Shown in pieces: positions 23,982 through 36,929 of a DNA stretch of 64,000 nucleotides (within the stretch, counting starts at the first letter, position 1; every line of letters begins with the position of its first letter). The stretch comes from Sphagnum compactum (Eukaryota; Bryophyta; Sphagnopsida; Sphagnales), in NCBI GenBank assembly GCA_965153455.1, contig OZ234494.1:5704001-5768000 (forward strand), in the 5' to 3' direction. A program made the position numbers and the translations under genes. The notes under the pieces were generated by a model. It had not been told where the DNA came from and searched no databases. It saw only the letters and a program-made list of their open reading frames with translations.

Positions 23982-25238
23982 ATGGCGGTTCAGTTGTCGG
24001 AGAAAACTTTGGTGGTGAAGGGTCACGAGGAGTGCTTCGCAAGAGCCAAGGAACTGATCGAGAAATTCAACTTGCCTGGTGCGTCCCGACTCCCGACCTT
24101 TGACATCTGTCTGTCGTGTCTCTCTTTTGCACTCTCCGAACACCAATCGAAATCACACACAGATTTTGTAGCAGGAAGATGCAACTCCAACACCACCTAT
24201 CTTGAACGCCTTTGAAGATCTCAGTACACTGAGGCGAAGGTCGCTTTTGTCTGTAACAAAGTAGCAAGGATTATTCTAGATTGTCTTCATCGATATGGAG
24301 TCAGATTACCTTTCTACGCGACGCAGGCCATAAGAATGGCCTGCAAGTCTACATACCAGAGGACGCTGGTGTAATCTATTTTTCATAGAAATTATTGTAG
24401 AAATGAGAAGTATACAGTGTTGCGTGAACACACATCCAGGTCATAACTCATAAGCGTACAAAAGGTCAAGAAGAAGAGAGTGAAGGAGGACAAAAACAAA
24501 GATAGAGTCGCATGTAAGTTTCCAGCTTGTATAGTTGGACTATATACCTGCTAGATGGCGTACTCAGCCTCCTCATGATGGTGTCATCATTGAGCAAAGC
24601 ATTAATAGAAGTGCCTGCAGATTGCAGTGAAGAGGAGGTGACCTGAATGATAATTGGTCCTCCTGCCAAATTCTTGAATCAACAAATTACTTGGAAAACT
24701 TCAGGTAGTAAAAGCACTTCCAGTTGAGAACCCTTGTTGCTTCCTGGTTACTCCTAACTGGATATAAGCGTTTAACAGGGTGCGAGCAGCAGGATATTGG
24801 TACCTCCTTCAAGACTGGAGTTTAAGTAGGGTTTCCAATGAAGTGGGATAATGCTACTGACTTTCTTTTCACTCTTTCAGTTTGAGTTCTGAAGGTGAGG
24901 TTTTTTTGTGTAATGCAGGTGGTTTGTTGCCACTGGATGACATTGAGGAAGTTACTTATGATGAAGAGACTGGCTATTTCTATGTGAAACAGAAGTCAAA
25001 AACCAGCCACAGGTTTGCTCTTGCTGACCAGGTGGTAAGCTATGCTGAGGAAGTCAAGGGCTACTTGCTACCGAATCGGATCAAGAATCTGTCTGGTGTG
25101 CGAGCAAAGGAGTTTTTCTTCTGGGTTCCTGTTGGTGACATCTCTGTTGATGATCCTCCCACAGGCAAGATTCACTTCAAGACCTATGCTGGTCTTGGTG
25201 AAACTTTCTCAGTTGATGCATTTGCCCCAGGCCAGTAA
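23982..25238 (+). CDS. DUF538 family protein, two exons
   Basis: Exons 23,982-24,078 and 24,919-25,238, joined in phase across an intron with GT (CCTG|GTGCGT) and AG (taatgcag) ends, give 138 residues. An in-frame ATG 15 bases upstream (23,967) would add MKIAT. The N-terminal helix (CFARAKELIEKFNLP) leads into the family hallmark GGLLPLDDIEEVTYDEETGY. This is followed by SHRFALADQVVSYAEEV, LSGVRAKEFFFWVPV and a C-terminal DDPPTGKIHFKTYAGLGETF. DUF538 proteins are small plant proteins with a beta-rich fold. Known members include Arabidopsis SVB, which affects trichome size, and some are reported to be stress-induced, but the biochemical role is unsettled. The length is normal for the short subgroup and no defects are seen. 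The intron splits the protein just before GLLPL. Confidence 0.92.
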
Positions 25239-28200
25239 AGAGCAGTGCAATCAACATCCTGTGCAAGGTAAATTGATCTTCCTAACATTAAAGAGAAATT
25301 CTTGAACAGATCTTCTCTGATTAGGTCACTCTGAGACACATCAGATAGTGGAATCAAAATGTTTTACTAACCAATTTACTGTAATACATAGGCAGAAACT
25401 TGTTCCCACCATTTCCAGTTCATAGTTGAAGCTCTGAAAATAGAATGGGACACTGCTAGCTGGTAGGCATAGGTGAGCAAACAATATTGGCATCCTCATA
25501 CCTGACCACCTAAGGTCTTATTTGTGTATGAACTGTGAATCAAAAGACTCCAGACTAAACATTTACAGGGCAACAATTGATGTGCCAACTAAACATTTGC
25601 AACTTTCTGGCCAGATCACCCTTCTTCAAAACATATCTATGAGATCAGACACAAAAAAACTCCAGAATAGAGAAAATTGTCAGTTTTAGCACAATGAACA
25701 TGACAAGAATGAGTGAGATCATAACCTTAGGAGTGTCAATTGCACAAGTCTTCAAAACAGTAGGATTATGTGGGATATTTTTGATATGGTATTTATGGCT
25801 AAATTTTGCAACCAAAGTTCCCATAGATAGGAGAACTAGTACAGATTGTGGCTAGACACGACTAAGGGAAAGAAAGATCAACCTTGTGATTGTTTAAATA
25901 AAAGTCACTAGTTGTGTAAATTAGGAAGTAAAAACAGCTCAATGGATCAGACAGTTAGCACTGGATTACTGCTACATAGTGCAATCAATATTGCCATTGA
26001 TGAATACATAATAACATGTGTCATCCGGAGAACCAATTTGATATTCTGTGAACAGATAACATCTTTCTATCCACAATTTGACCAACAATTATACGCTTTT
26101 CCTGATGTTGCAGGTTCTCAAGATTGAAGCAGAGTCACCCTGCTAAAAAGAAGCGGTTGTGCATCAAAAGTGTAGCAGGAGACACCCAGCATTCAAAATG
26201 TAGACAAGAAATAAGGGACTTGAACTTTGAACTTTGGATTTAATAACTGGGCTCCCCATGTGATTCTATGCATATCACCTTTATTAGCTCAACAGTACTA
26301 ACTTGCTTGATCATTCAGTGTACAGCAGCCTCAGGGAGACAGATAACTTAAATCCACCAAAGATGTACCTATTAGAGAAGCATGCACAACAGAATGGCAT
26401 TACATTGTGTGTTATCGTATCTAGAGCTTCCCAGTTTCACTGACTGGCTGCACCCGGAGCCAATGCCTTATGTGTATTAAATTATTGTCCCTCCCCAGGC
26501 CCTGCAACATATTTGCAACCAAGGGATAACAATCACTAGAACATTCAGGTCCTTGTTTGCCCCCACAAAAGCCAGACTAATTTTGCAATTGCTTTCAAGA
26601 TGATGTATTTGTGGACATCTTGAGATGTTACATGGCATTTTTTCACTTGTAAAGCATTGGGAGAAAGTTCCTAGTGTGTTTGCAGGGCACCTTATATCCA
26701 TGATTACCTCCTAGAAAAGTGGGGAGGGAACCGGTGGTGACTGGGTTGAATCATGACCAAACCCCCTGGGTATGTGAGTTCATAACAGTCATAGGTGCAT
26801 TTTTCAAATGACCACCCCTGCCTCATACCCGGTATATGAAAAAATAGTGGCACCCACCTCCATCCCATGCTGAGGACATGAAAAAAGTCAAATGCTCATA
26901 ACTTGGCATCACAACTAATCAAGGTTGAGTATGCTCATAAAAATCCAGCTATGTATCCAGGAAAATTTGAGAAACTTGTCATTATCAATGGAACTTGTTT
27001 GTCTGCATCAATACCATTCACCACCCAAAGTCTCATGTAAAAATATCACCTACAACTGGGCACTTTTGAAATACATTTCTAATTTTTCATATTGTGTGAT
27101 GAGTATTATTTTGAGAGAAACATATTCATAGACTTTCAAATCTTGATAATTTGTTACATTTCTTTTGCAAAAATTATTAGCCCAAGTTTAAAGCTAATCA
27201 AATCTACTAAAATTCACAAGAAGAATTTCAAATGTGTTGTACACACTTCAACAAAGATATCAAATGTTATATTTGTGATCGCATGTCTTTTGAAGACCAT
27301 ACATAGTGTGTTTTCACCTTGCGAAAAACAAAATCACATTTAGATTAGTCCATTTGTTATTGCTAATGTATCATCACCACTAGTGCAGCTTGTGCCATTG
27401 ACCCAAGTGTGGATTGGTTAACCAACTATTTTTTCTTCCAAAACCATTTTTTGTAATTTAATTGAATTTTCCATGATAAAAACTACTCAAAAATCAACAT
27501 TTCTCACACCTCAAGTCTAAAAGTTTCTAAATCACCTTCATCAAATCATACTCATTACGGATTTTCCCCCAATACCAAGAGCACCTCCAAATTCACCTAT
27601 AAATCTTAGTTTTGATTTAAATAAATTTTCAATGATAAAAATTCAATATACAATAACTTCACAGCCATAGGTCGAAACATTATGAAATCAACTTTGTGCA
27701 CCCTTATTCATTGAGGCTTTCCTAAGGTACCAAGAACATGGCAAGAGGCATGTGGTTTGGGAGATCTTAACATGACAAATTTAAAACAAACAAAACAAAC
27801 AAACAACCTTCTTTCATAAATAGATGTTTTTTTTGGGTTTGTTGTTAATAGTGTAACTTTATTATCACCTCTAGTATCCAATGTTTGTTTTTGTGGCAAA
27901 ATTTCCGTCACTTGGTGACAAAAAAAACCTCTACAAAGGCCCTTTAGGAATTAAAATTTTCACTAAAAATCAATGGTGAACAACCTAGTCGTAACCATCC
28001 AAAAGATTAATGAACAAGATTTGTCACCATCGCTACTGAAGTGGGGTGACCATTGGATGCCACCCTAACCCTCTCTTGTCACTATTAGTCACACCACCAC
28101 CTGATTAAGGTGTTTTGCTATTGTCACTTGTACTGCAAGATCGTATTTGTAAATTGCCTACAAGATGGAACTTCAATTTTTTATGTTCATAGCTGTTGTA

Positions 28201-28256
28201 GGATGAGATTTTGATCATTAAAGGTTTAGGTTTAGAAATTAATATGTTTGGCATTT
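25239..28256. other. No gene seen
   Basis: About 3 kb of AT-rich DNA without a convincing reading frame or a clear repeat. The ORFs at 25,912-26,127 and 27,092-27,343 have no family features and composition typical of noncoding sequence. Confidence 0.5.
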
Positions 28257-28568
28257 GTTAACAAATAGGAGATCTACTCAAGTGCAAACAAAAAACTTTA
28301 TTGAAAGGAAACTATAACACGATGCTCACAACACAAAACACAAAATCAAGAACTCCTCAAGGTTCTTATCACAAGAAATACACAAACTTGTGTAATGAAG
28401 AAAAGAGAGCCAAACCATCAACACCAAGGTATTTAACTACAAGACCACACCACAAATAACCAAACTAAAATAAGTAAAGAAAGTAGTTCAACCTTGTGAA
28501 AGTAACCTAGTTACTTTCTTACTCTAGTAACTAAAGAAACCTAACTAGTTGAGCTTGAATTCTCAACA
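28257..28568 (-). repeat. 3' LTR of the copia element
   Basis: Read on the minus strand it begins TGTTGAGAATTCAAGCTC and ends CTATTTGTTAACA. A polypurine tract (TTGAGGGGGAG, 28,580-28,569) directly precedes it. It differs from the LTR at 38,352-38,664 at only about three positions over 312 bases. The five bases outside its end read GCATT on the plus strand (28,252-28,256). Confidence 0.93.
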
Positions 28569-30655
28569 CTCCCCCTCAAGCTCAAATCCACTTCTAGTAC
28601 ACCAAGCATTTTTCGAAACTTCTTTAGCTTGTCTATATCTAAAGCCTTTGTGAAAATGTCAGCAACCTGATCTTCAGTATTGACATGAATAAGGTCAATT
28701 TCTTTTGCTAGAACTTTTTCTCTAATAAAGTGGTAGTGCACCTCAATGTGCTTTGTCCTAGCATGATAGACCGGGTTGTTAGCAAATAATATGCTACTGA
28801 TGTTATCACAATAAATGACAACAGTAGCATCCACTAACTGTCCCAAATCTGAGAGTAGTTTTTGTAACCAAACTACTTCACATGCAATAATTGCTACACC
28901 TCTATATTCTGCCTCCGTGCTTGATAATGCAACTGTTGGTTGTTTCTTACTGCTCCAACTAACAACACCACTTCCAAAAGAAAACATGAAACCACTAGTT
29001 GATCTTCTATCTGAAACATTGCCTACCCACCAGCATCCGTGTATCCATGTACTTGTAACTGGCTCTTGGCTTCATAGAAAATTCCACAATGCAAAGTATG
29101 TTTTATGTACCTCAGTATGCGCCTCACTGCATCCAAATGTGGCTTTCGTGGTGTTTGCATGAATTGACTCACCACTCTAACTGCATAACTCAAATCTGGC
29201 CTTGTGATGGTCATGTAAATCAAACTCCCCACTATGCGCTTGTACATAATGGCATCCTCCACAAGGTCTCCTTCATCTGCACTTAACTTCACATTTTGCT
29301 CCAATGGAATTGAAATGGGTTTGCACCCTGTCATCCCATATTCGGACAATTTGTTCAAGGCATATTGCCTTTGTAATAACCATATCCCTTTGGGGGATTG
29401 GATTACCTCAATGCCGAGGAAGTAACGCAATTCTCCCAAATCCTTCATCTCAAACTTTTGCTTCAAAAGTTTCTTCAAATCAAAGATGTCTGCATCACTA
29501 TCTCCTGTGATAATCAAGTCATCAACATAGATGACTATGACCACAATCCCATGATCTGTCTTTTTAACATATAGTGAAAAATCTGCATTGGATATTTGAA
29601 ATCCACTTGTGACAAGATATTGACCTATCTTATCTGACCAAGCTCTAGGTGCTTGTTTCAAGCCATACAACGCTTTCTTCAACCTACAAACCAAATTAGG
29701 ATGTGTTTGGTCCACATAACCTGGTGGTTGTTCCATGTACACTTCTTCTTGTAAATCTCCATGAAGAAAGGCATTCTTTACATCCATTTGATGTAATGAC
29801 CATCCTTTTGCTGCTGCCATAGCAATGATTGCTCTTACAGTTGTCATTTTGGCAACTGGACTATAGGTCTCTTCATAGTCTATGCCATAAGTTTGGGCAT
29901 AACCTTTGGCAACCAATCTTGCTCACAGATCCATTTGCATTGTGCTTGACTTTGTACACCCATTTGCACCCAATTGCTTTCTTGTCCTTTGGTAAAGCTA
30001 CCAACTCCCAAGTATCATTAGCATCCAACGCTGCCATCTCTTCATCCATGGCATTGTCCCACTTAGGGTTTCCAGCCGTTTGTTCAAAACAAGTCGGTTC
30101 AACCTCCTATATAACTCTCACCATGTATGCGTAATGATGAGCTACAAAGCCATCATATGTGAGTCTTTGTACAGGGTACTTGACTCGTGTGGATCTTCGT
30201 ACTCCACTAATGTTATCATGTGTTTTCAAAACTTTCTTGGCCATTCGAGCTCCAGGAGTAGTAACTAAAGGGATTCTTGATTCTTCACCCACACTCTTCT
30301 CTGAATCACTTGACTCAGCATCTACATGAGAATTCCTAGATGATGTTTGAGAACTACCATGTATAGTGTTTGAAGATCTTAATCTTCCTTTCCATGGAGT
30401 GCTACTGGACCTACTAATTGAAGATTCTTGTGGTCCACTAATTAATTGTGATTCTTATTCCACATTTGATGAAACATCACCATTTCTAGCCTCTCCATCT
30501 TCTGCTATCTTCAATGGTGAATACCAACTAATCATCTCATCAAACACAACATCTCTACTCACTTGTAACTTCCGAGCAGAAGGGTTGAAACATCTATATC
30601 CTTTTTGTTCTGAGGAATATCCAATGAAGACTAATTTGAGAACATTGATGCAATA
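28257..30655 (-). mobile_element. 3' part of a Ty1/copia retrotransposon
   Basis: Reading on the minus strand, the element runs from the end of integrase (about 30,650) through reverse transcriptase and RNase H to a polypurine tract and a 3' LTR. Gag, protease, the integrase core and the 5' LTR are missing from the right-hand side, where recognisable copia sequence stops abruptly at about 30,640-30,655. The base order RT after integrase and the YVDD box define Ty1/copia. A near-identical LTR with primer binding site lies 9.8 kb away in the opposite orientation. Confidence 0.9.
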
Positions 30656-30660
30656 AGAAT
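28541..30660 (-). pseudogene. pol: Copia pol: integrase C-end, RT and RNase H, frameshifted
   Basis: Integrase end: VFIGYSSEQKGYRCFNPS and SRDVVFDE (30,625-30,530). Linker with RRSTRVKYP (about 30,190). RT: a [20 protein letters not shown] piece (about 30,010-29,950), then [20 protein letters not shown] from 29,910, DVKNAFLHGDL, and the active site YVDDLIITGD at about 29,529-29,500. RNase H: SSTEAEYRG and HIEVHYHFIRE, ending at 28,541. Two small frame breaks are visible: a deletion of a few bases in the ERYKAR-type segment near 29,920 and a one-base loss after YTDA near 29,027. The last codons run through the polypurine tract and 25 bases into the LTR, as is usual for copia. The catalytic YVDD is intact, but the frame breaks prevent a full product. 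Confidence 0.9.
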
Positions 30661-30830
30661 TTATACAATCTTTCATGCTCCATTATGCATTGAATAACAT
30701 GGCTTGTGTTGTTCAATAATGGAGGAAATCTTACCACCTCTACCACATAAGAATTCTGATCATGTGGTAGTCCTTTTGAATTACAGCAAATAGTACAAGT
30801 TGGCAACACTTCAATTTTGTGTTGTGAATT

Positions 30831-33800
30831 TTAATTCACTGTAGTTGCATCACTTGGCAATTCATACAATGAATCATTATTAAAAACACGATGATTTTTT
30901 GGTGGCATCAAAAACTTCACAGCCCTAACCAAATGTGAATATAAATATACCACATGGGAATCTTTCAGCAATACATAAGTTGAATCTGAATTCCCCCATT
31001 TTTTATAGTATTTTCCTACAACAACTTCATCCCCTTCATTGTAATTCATACCCCACTTATAGTTCAAGGGACCATTCAACTTGTGAAGTGGTTTGGTGCA
31101 CCACATTATCCAAAAATTTTGCCCTTTGCTATTGCCTTCTTTCGCATTAATAGCAAAATTATCACCAACCTCTAAGCTGGCAGCTAGTTCATCACCACCA
31201 ACACCATGTCGCCATTCCCCATCCCAAGCAACATACATGGAGTCCCTTACAAAAATAATGTTCAGATATTAGAGAAACCTTGAAACCCAATTTCCTGTCC
31301 ACTTAAAATTGACACTTTCAGCGCACCTATTATTAATGCGAAAGGCACAAAAACATGACAATGGTTTAACTTGAAGCTGTGTTAAAACATCTTTGTTAGT
31401 AACAAGGATACAATGAATTTTTTGAGTGTTTTCCAAGGTATTACATGTAAAAATTCCAGAATTACGGTCAACATGTTCTGATACAACATGCCAAAACACT
31501 CGACGGATTGGTTTTTTTTCCCCTAATTAGGAAGATTCTGAATGATCAAATAGGTTAGCACAAAGGAAATTAACAACCTCCTCAACATTTTGTATTTTGT
31601 GCAATGAGGATTTAACTGTTCATGTCGAATGAAACGTTTTATAACAATTCCTGCTCCATTGTGGGGTCCCTTACCATGTCCACTGCCAAAAAAATTCCAC
31701 ATCATCTTACACCCACCCGTCATGTTAGGATATCTAGAAACAAAATACCATGGTTTTGAAGACTTGAATTGGCTAACACAACCGTCAAACCAGACATAAT
31801 GCCAAATGGGTGCAACCCCTTGGTTTGAAATATACCTCTAATGCATCTTGAAGCAATGCTGAACAAATTTAGAATCATGCTTGCAATCATCGGAGATATA
31901 AAAATGATATTCTATCAGAACCTTGGAATCTTCATCATAGATATCAAAATCAGTGTTAGATCGATATGTAATATGAACCAAAATACTAATTTGGTAGGAA
32001 TGCCAATGCATGTTCTCCATTTCATTTTGCACTTGGAAATTATAATTTTTAGCAAAATCCATTATAGAAACTATGGAATCTTTTGAAAGTGACTTCACAC
32101 AAGTCTTAAAATGTTTGTCTTGCCATCTAACAACAAAATTATGTTTCACAAAATGTTGTAGCTTGGGCTTCAGATATTCAATGAATTCATCTAATGACAT
32201 CTTCTTGTATACCAATGTTAACTTCCTTAGAGCTTTCCCATTTCTAGACCTAGTCTCTTCAAGAGCATAACGTCTCCACTTCACAAGTTTGTCATTTATA
32301 CCATTCAACTCCTATGAACATAAAGACAATTTCTCTACACCACAAATTGCACAATCTCCATACAAGCATTCTTTCCTATGCATGTTCATCAAATTTAGCT
32401 TTTGGGCAAACAACAAATTCCCACAAGGATGTGGTGCCTTTATAAAGCATTTTGCAAGGGGCACATGCCTCATATTCATTCTAATTACATACCTTTGAAG
32501 AATGGTTAGTTTGTCCTTGCAGGTTGTTCAATCCCACTCTTAATTCATCCAACTCCACGTGGTAAATACAACATGTATTTTGATCCCGCATAGGTTTTAC
32601 AAAGAATGGCTTCAAGAGCTCAAATGATCATTGTCCTATGCAAGTTCCCACATTGGCAGCCTTGAACCTTAGGCAAAACTTAGTCTACAAAGCATCAACA
32701 TGGATAGTACTCAGTCAATGCGAATTTATTAATCTAACCAAATGCACATCGAACTTCTTAACATCATGGAAGGTGGATAATGGACAAAATCTTCACAAGA
32801 TGGATAGTGGGTAATGGATAGCTTCTTCATAGCATAGATAATGGGTAATGGACAAAATCTTCACATGATGGATAGTGGGTAAGGGACTTCTTTTTCACAA
32901 CATGGACAATGGGTAATGAATTGGAAAAACTTAGTTTGCAAAGCAATCAAAAGGGACAATTTTCAGTCAATGTGAATTTAAATTAACCAAATGCATAGTG
33001 AGCTTTTTCACAACATGGATATTGAAGTAATGGACGAAATCTTCACATGATGGAGAGTGGGTAAGAAACAACTTCTTCACAACATGGATAATGGGTAATG
33101 AATAGGAAAATTAATGTAGTTTGCAAAGCAATCAACATGGATAGTTTTCAATCAATGCGAATTTGATTTAACCAAATGTAGAATGACAATAGACAAATGG
33201 GAAAGGACATATGCATTGTTATAATTCTTGGAAGATACAAGAACCTTTCCGTAATTAGCCACTTGCATGGCTTGTTGACGTTGTGTTACATTCATACAAA
33301 AAACTTTTATCATTCAATCCAAAAAACTTTGCTTGTATTTAGATTGCAACAAAAGACACATCCACATCTCAAGCGTGAAAGAAAATTCTGTGTAAAGTTT
33401 TGATCGGTACCTAATGTTGAAATTTCAGAAATTGATCTTCTTTTAAAGATGTGAAAGTCTTTAGCCTGATCGTGAAAAAAAGAGCAATTGAAGGGGAGTA
33501 CTACAAACCATTGTTTTCTACAAGTTAATCAAATGGATTAGAATGAGTACCTACTAAAACCAAATGGACAAAACTTGGGCACATACACATGGAATCAAGT
33601 GGATTATAAAAGAATGGAAACGGAACCATATGGACAATTTTACTAAAGTTTATGGAACCAAATGGACAAATGATACATACATAGAAGCCCAATGGATTAT
33701 AAAGTAATCCATATGGAAACATATGGACAATGTCAATAAAGTTTATGGAACCAAATGGACAAATGATCATACATGGATGCAAAGTGGACTATAAAAGAAT

Positions 33801-35406
33801 CCATATGGAAACATATGGACAATGTCAAAAAACTTTGTGGAATCCAATGAACCCTTATAAATACTTATGGAACAAAATGGACATTAATAGTAAACTTCAT
33901 GGAATTGAATGGACTCATTCAGAATATAGCTGAAACTAGATGGACAATGAAGGACTTTTGTACCATGTATCCTAGTTAACATCAATACAAAGGTGTTGAT
34001 TACTAAGTAGTTTGTGTTTGCCAATGAAGGATTCATTACTGAAACAAATTTAGTACATTGGATTTTTTGAGTAGACATGGATGGAATATTCATACTACAT
34101 ACTTTAATCCACACTATATACACTAGTTCTATACAAAATGCATCAACGTTCCATACAATGATCTCAACACTTCAAGAAAATCCAAAAATCCGAGTATCAA
34201 GCTAAAGTTGGTAGATCTTCACATGGAATCTTCATTGTCCTTGTGCATTGATGTTCACAACATGGACAGTGGGCTTCACATTTAAGTGAAGTCATGTACA
34301 ACAATTCTTTTGGAAAGAAATGAACATTGGTCTATATCATAGCTAGTAGGCTTCACATTCAAGTGAAGTCAATTATAACAAAAAAATTGAAAAAAAAAAT
34401 TAGAAGGAAGGCTTCAAATTAGAGCACTGATAGTCATTGGGCTTCACATTCAAGTGAAGTCAAGTAAAACAAAAGAATTGAAAAAAATAAACAATGGGCT
34501 TCAATTCAACTGAAGTCATGTACAACAGAAAAATTGAAAAAAAATGGATAGTCATCTTCAAATTAAAGCATGGATATTGGGCTTCACATTCAAGTGAATT
34601 TAATTACAACAATAAAACTTGAAAAATACATAAACAGTGGGCTTCTTCATAACATAGATAGTGGGTTTCACATTCAAATGAATTCAAGTATAACAAAAGA
34701 ACTTGAAAGAAAGGTAGATTTAGAACCTGAATTTCCATCAAGAAATGTGTAGGTCTTTCATCATACACCATGGCTTCCAACCTTTTTCGTGTGACATCAC
34801 TTTTGTTTGGACTCACACGGGTCTCCAAGTCCACCAATCAATGATTACTTTTTTCAACAACTTAGGCAACCCATCAATCCTTTTCTTCCTCACAAATAAT
34901 GAACAAAATGCAAAACCATTATCATCTATCAACTTTTGCCTTGAAATAATTGCACTCACATTTCTATGGTGGACACCAAGGGTTTTTGCAACATCCCTTG
35001 TTAATGATGAACTATGAACACTAATAGCAACGGTCAATAACACATGTTTTGCTACAAGTTTAACACCATTATTAGAACCTCGATTTTCAAGTAAGGCTTT
35101 CATGACACCTACAAGCACTTCTTATTGAGTAATGGCAACCTTTGCATGCAAGATGTAATCAGGAAGATCATCATGAACCTTAACATGAGAAATGGCCTTT
35201 ACCATCACAAGTTTTCTATTCATAGGTCTAGGGCAAACTATCAATGTTTTTGAAATGAAATTAGCAATAATATTTGCTATCCGTCGTAACTTGCATTCTT
35301 CCATAACTTGTTCATGGTTGGCATCTGCATAGTTCTGGACTTCTCTTTCAACTTCTCTTTTAGCTTCTCTTTTGGCTTCTTTTTTGGCTTCTACCTCTTT
35401 CCACAA
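30831..35406 (-). pseudogene. Copy B of the GHGKG/SDG multidomain protein
   Basis: This is the better preserved copy, read from 35,406 down to 30,831. A charged coil (EAKREAKREVEREVQ) leads to an HTH-like piece (SLTRDVAKTLGVHHRNV, about 35,020-34,970). Next come RVSPNKSDVTRKRLE and PTHFLMEIQ, ending at a donor at 34,727. After an intron of about 2 kb come SFELLKPFFVKPMRDQNTCC and YHVELDELRVGLNNLQ (about 32,625-32,520). Then LWEFVCPKAK, a zinc-ribbon-like ECLYGDCAICGVEKL (about 32,365-32,320), FVKHNFVVRWQD, HWHSYQISILVHI and SDDCKHDSKFVQH (about 31,915-31,860). WFDGCVSQFKS (31,785-31,750) and WNFFGSGHGKGPHNGAG (about 31,700-31,650) follow. The C-terminal module (31,238-30,831) has WDGEWRHGVGGDELAASLEV and KEGNSKGQNFWIM. 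Stops at about 32,622, 32,311 and 31,838 and a two-base insertion near 34,833 make it a pseudogene. From memory, similar proteins occur in several non-flowering plants. The function is unknown and a transposase-like role is only a guess. Confidence 0.7.
32740..34710. repeat. Three degenerate minisatellites in the copy B intron
   Basis: Three different arrays follow each other. First, 32,760-33,190 repeats ATGGATAATGGGTAATGGAC and AATCTTCACATGATGG blocks. Second, 33,601-33,860 has a 92-93 base unit in three copies starting at 33,601, 33,694 and 33,786 (core ATGGAAACATATGGACAATG). Third, 34,250-34,690 repeats GGGCTTCACATTCAAGTGAA with AT-rich spacers at irregular intervals of about 75-130 bases. 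All lie between the PTHFLMEIQ and SFELLKP coding pieces. Confidence 0.85.
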
Positions 35407-36929
35407 TGCATTGTAACAGTGTTGTTGTTCATTATTTCTCTTCGTCTACTGACAATGCCACCCAATTGTTCAATTTCTCCTGGCCTCTTAACATTCTTCT
35501 TGTTGTCAACATGCTTTTGAAAACCCATCATTCAATGTATATTGGGTCACTATGAATCTGCACACAATCTAACAAACAATTAGGTCAAATTGACTTGTTG
35601 CACGAAATGTACATACATAGTTAAATTTGAACCAAAGGAAAAAATGAAAGCCATGAATACTCCACATTTGCTTATGATTTCAACACATTGTTGCCATGAT
35701 GCTTGCCAAGGCATTTTGCACATCTATAGGGTGTTCGTCACATTGTATCCACCAACCACCATAGTGGACATAAGCCTTGATTTTGTGATAACAGAATCTT
35801 ACACAAATCGTCCAACCACTAAAAAAAATCAGTTCCATACATGGAGAATAAACAACCATTTGCAGACCTGAATGGTGATTATCATAAGGAACCTTAAGCA
35901 ATAATATATTTCCCCACTCGGGATAATCAATGCAATACCACGAGAATGGTTAAAGAATGAGATTGCCACAAAAAGTATTGTTAATATTCAAAGCAAAGAA
36001 TGAAAGAAATGGTGGAAAGTCACTGTGCTAACCCTCACAAACCTCCTCCAAGCTGTTTTCGGACCAAACTAATATATTTGCACACAAGATGTTACACTAC
36101 AAATTGATAACTTATGTCTTTTTGTTTGCTAAGAACCTTGTGATCTCTAGGAAAACTTTCAAAAGCACCGCATGAAGGTGTTCAACTCAACTCAGTTTCA
36201 ATATGTGCAAGTTCATTTGTTTAAAAACTTTAGGAGCATAAAACGGATTAAAAAATCCAAGAAGCAAAGATTCAAGACTTTATGGCTTTAGAAAGCTAGT
36301 GCATATGAGAAGCAACGGATGAGAAGAACAATGATTAGAAGCAACGGGTTGCAACAACCAAGGCACACAAGACAAAGCCTTAACAAATGTGGTCATTCAA
36401 AAGTTGGGCGCGAGAAATAGAAACCCTAACTTGGTCTACTTCCCAGATTGTGACATGTGTTTCAGTGTCGTCACAAGTGGGGTAAGCTAGTAGCCAAAAA
36501 AATGGTTTTTCACAAAGTTGATAGGTGGTAGATGTTATGTAGGGCCTTAAAGCCCTTTTCTTTGAAAAATTGTCCCCCAATTTTTTTTCTATAATAAATG
36601 GTGGACTTTCCCAACTTTAGTGATCTCATATGGCATGGTGATAAATGAATTATGAAACTATGCATTCAAACTTAATTTTAGCATGACAATACAATCACAA
36701 ATATATTAGGATTTTTTTTTACACATCCCACATGGGGATTGTGAAATAAAAGTAAAACATTTTATGGACTATGATCATGGTGTTTTGTATCATTTCAAAA
36801 GTCCACCTCATAATGAGATGGTGGTTTTTTAGTGTCAAATTTTTACATTCGATATTATGCATATTATAAATTGCTTAAATGAGTCCCTTCAACATTTTTC
36901 AATCATATCCCAAATTATGTAGCACTGAA

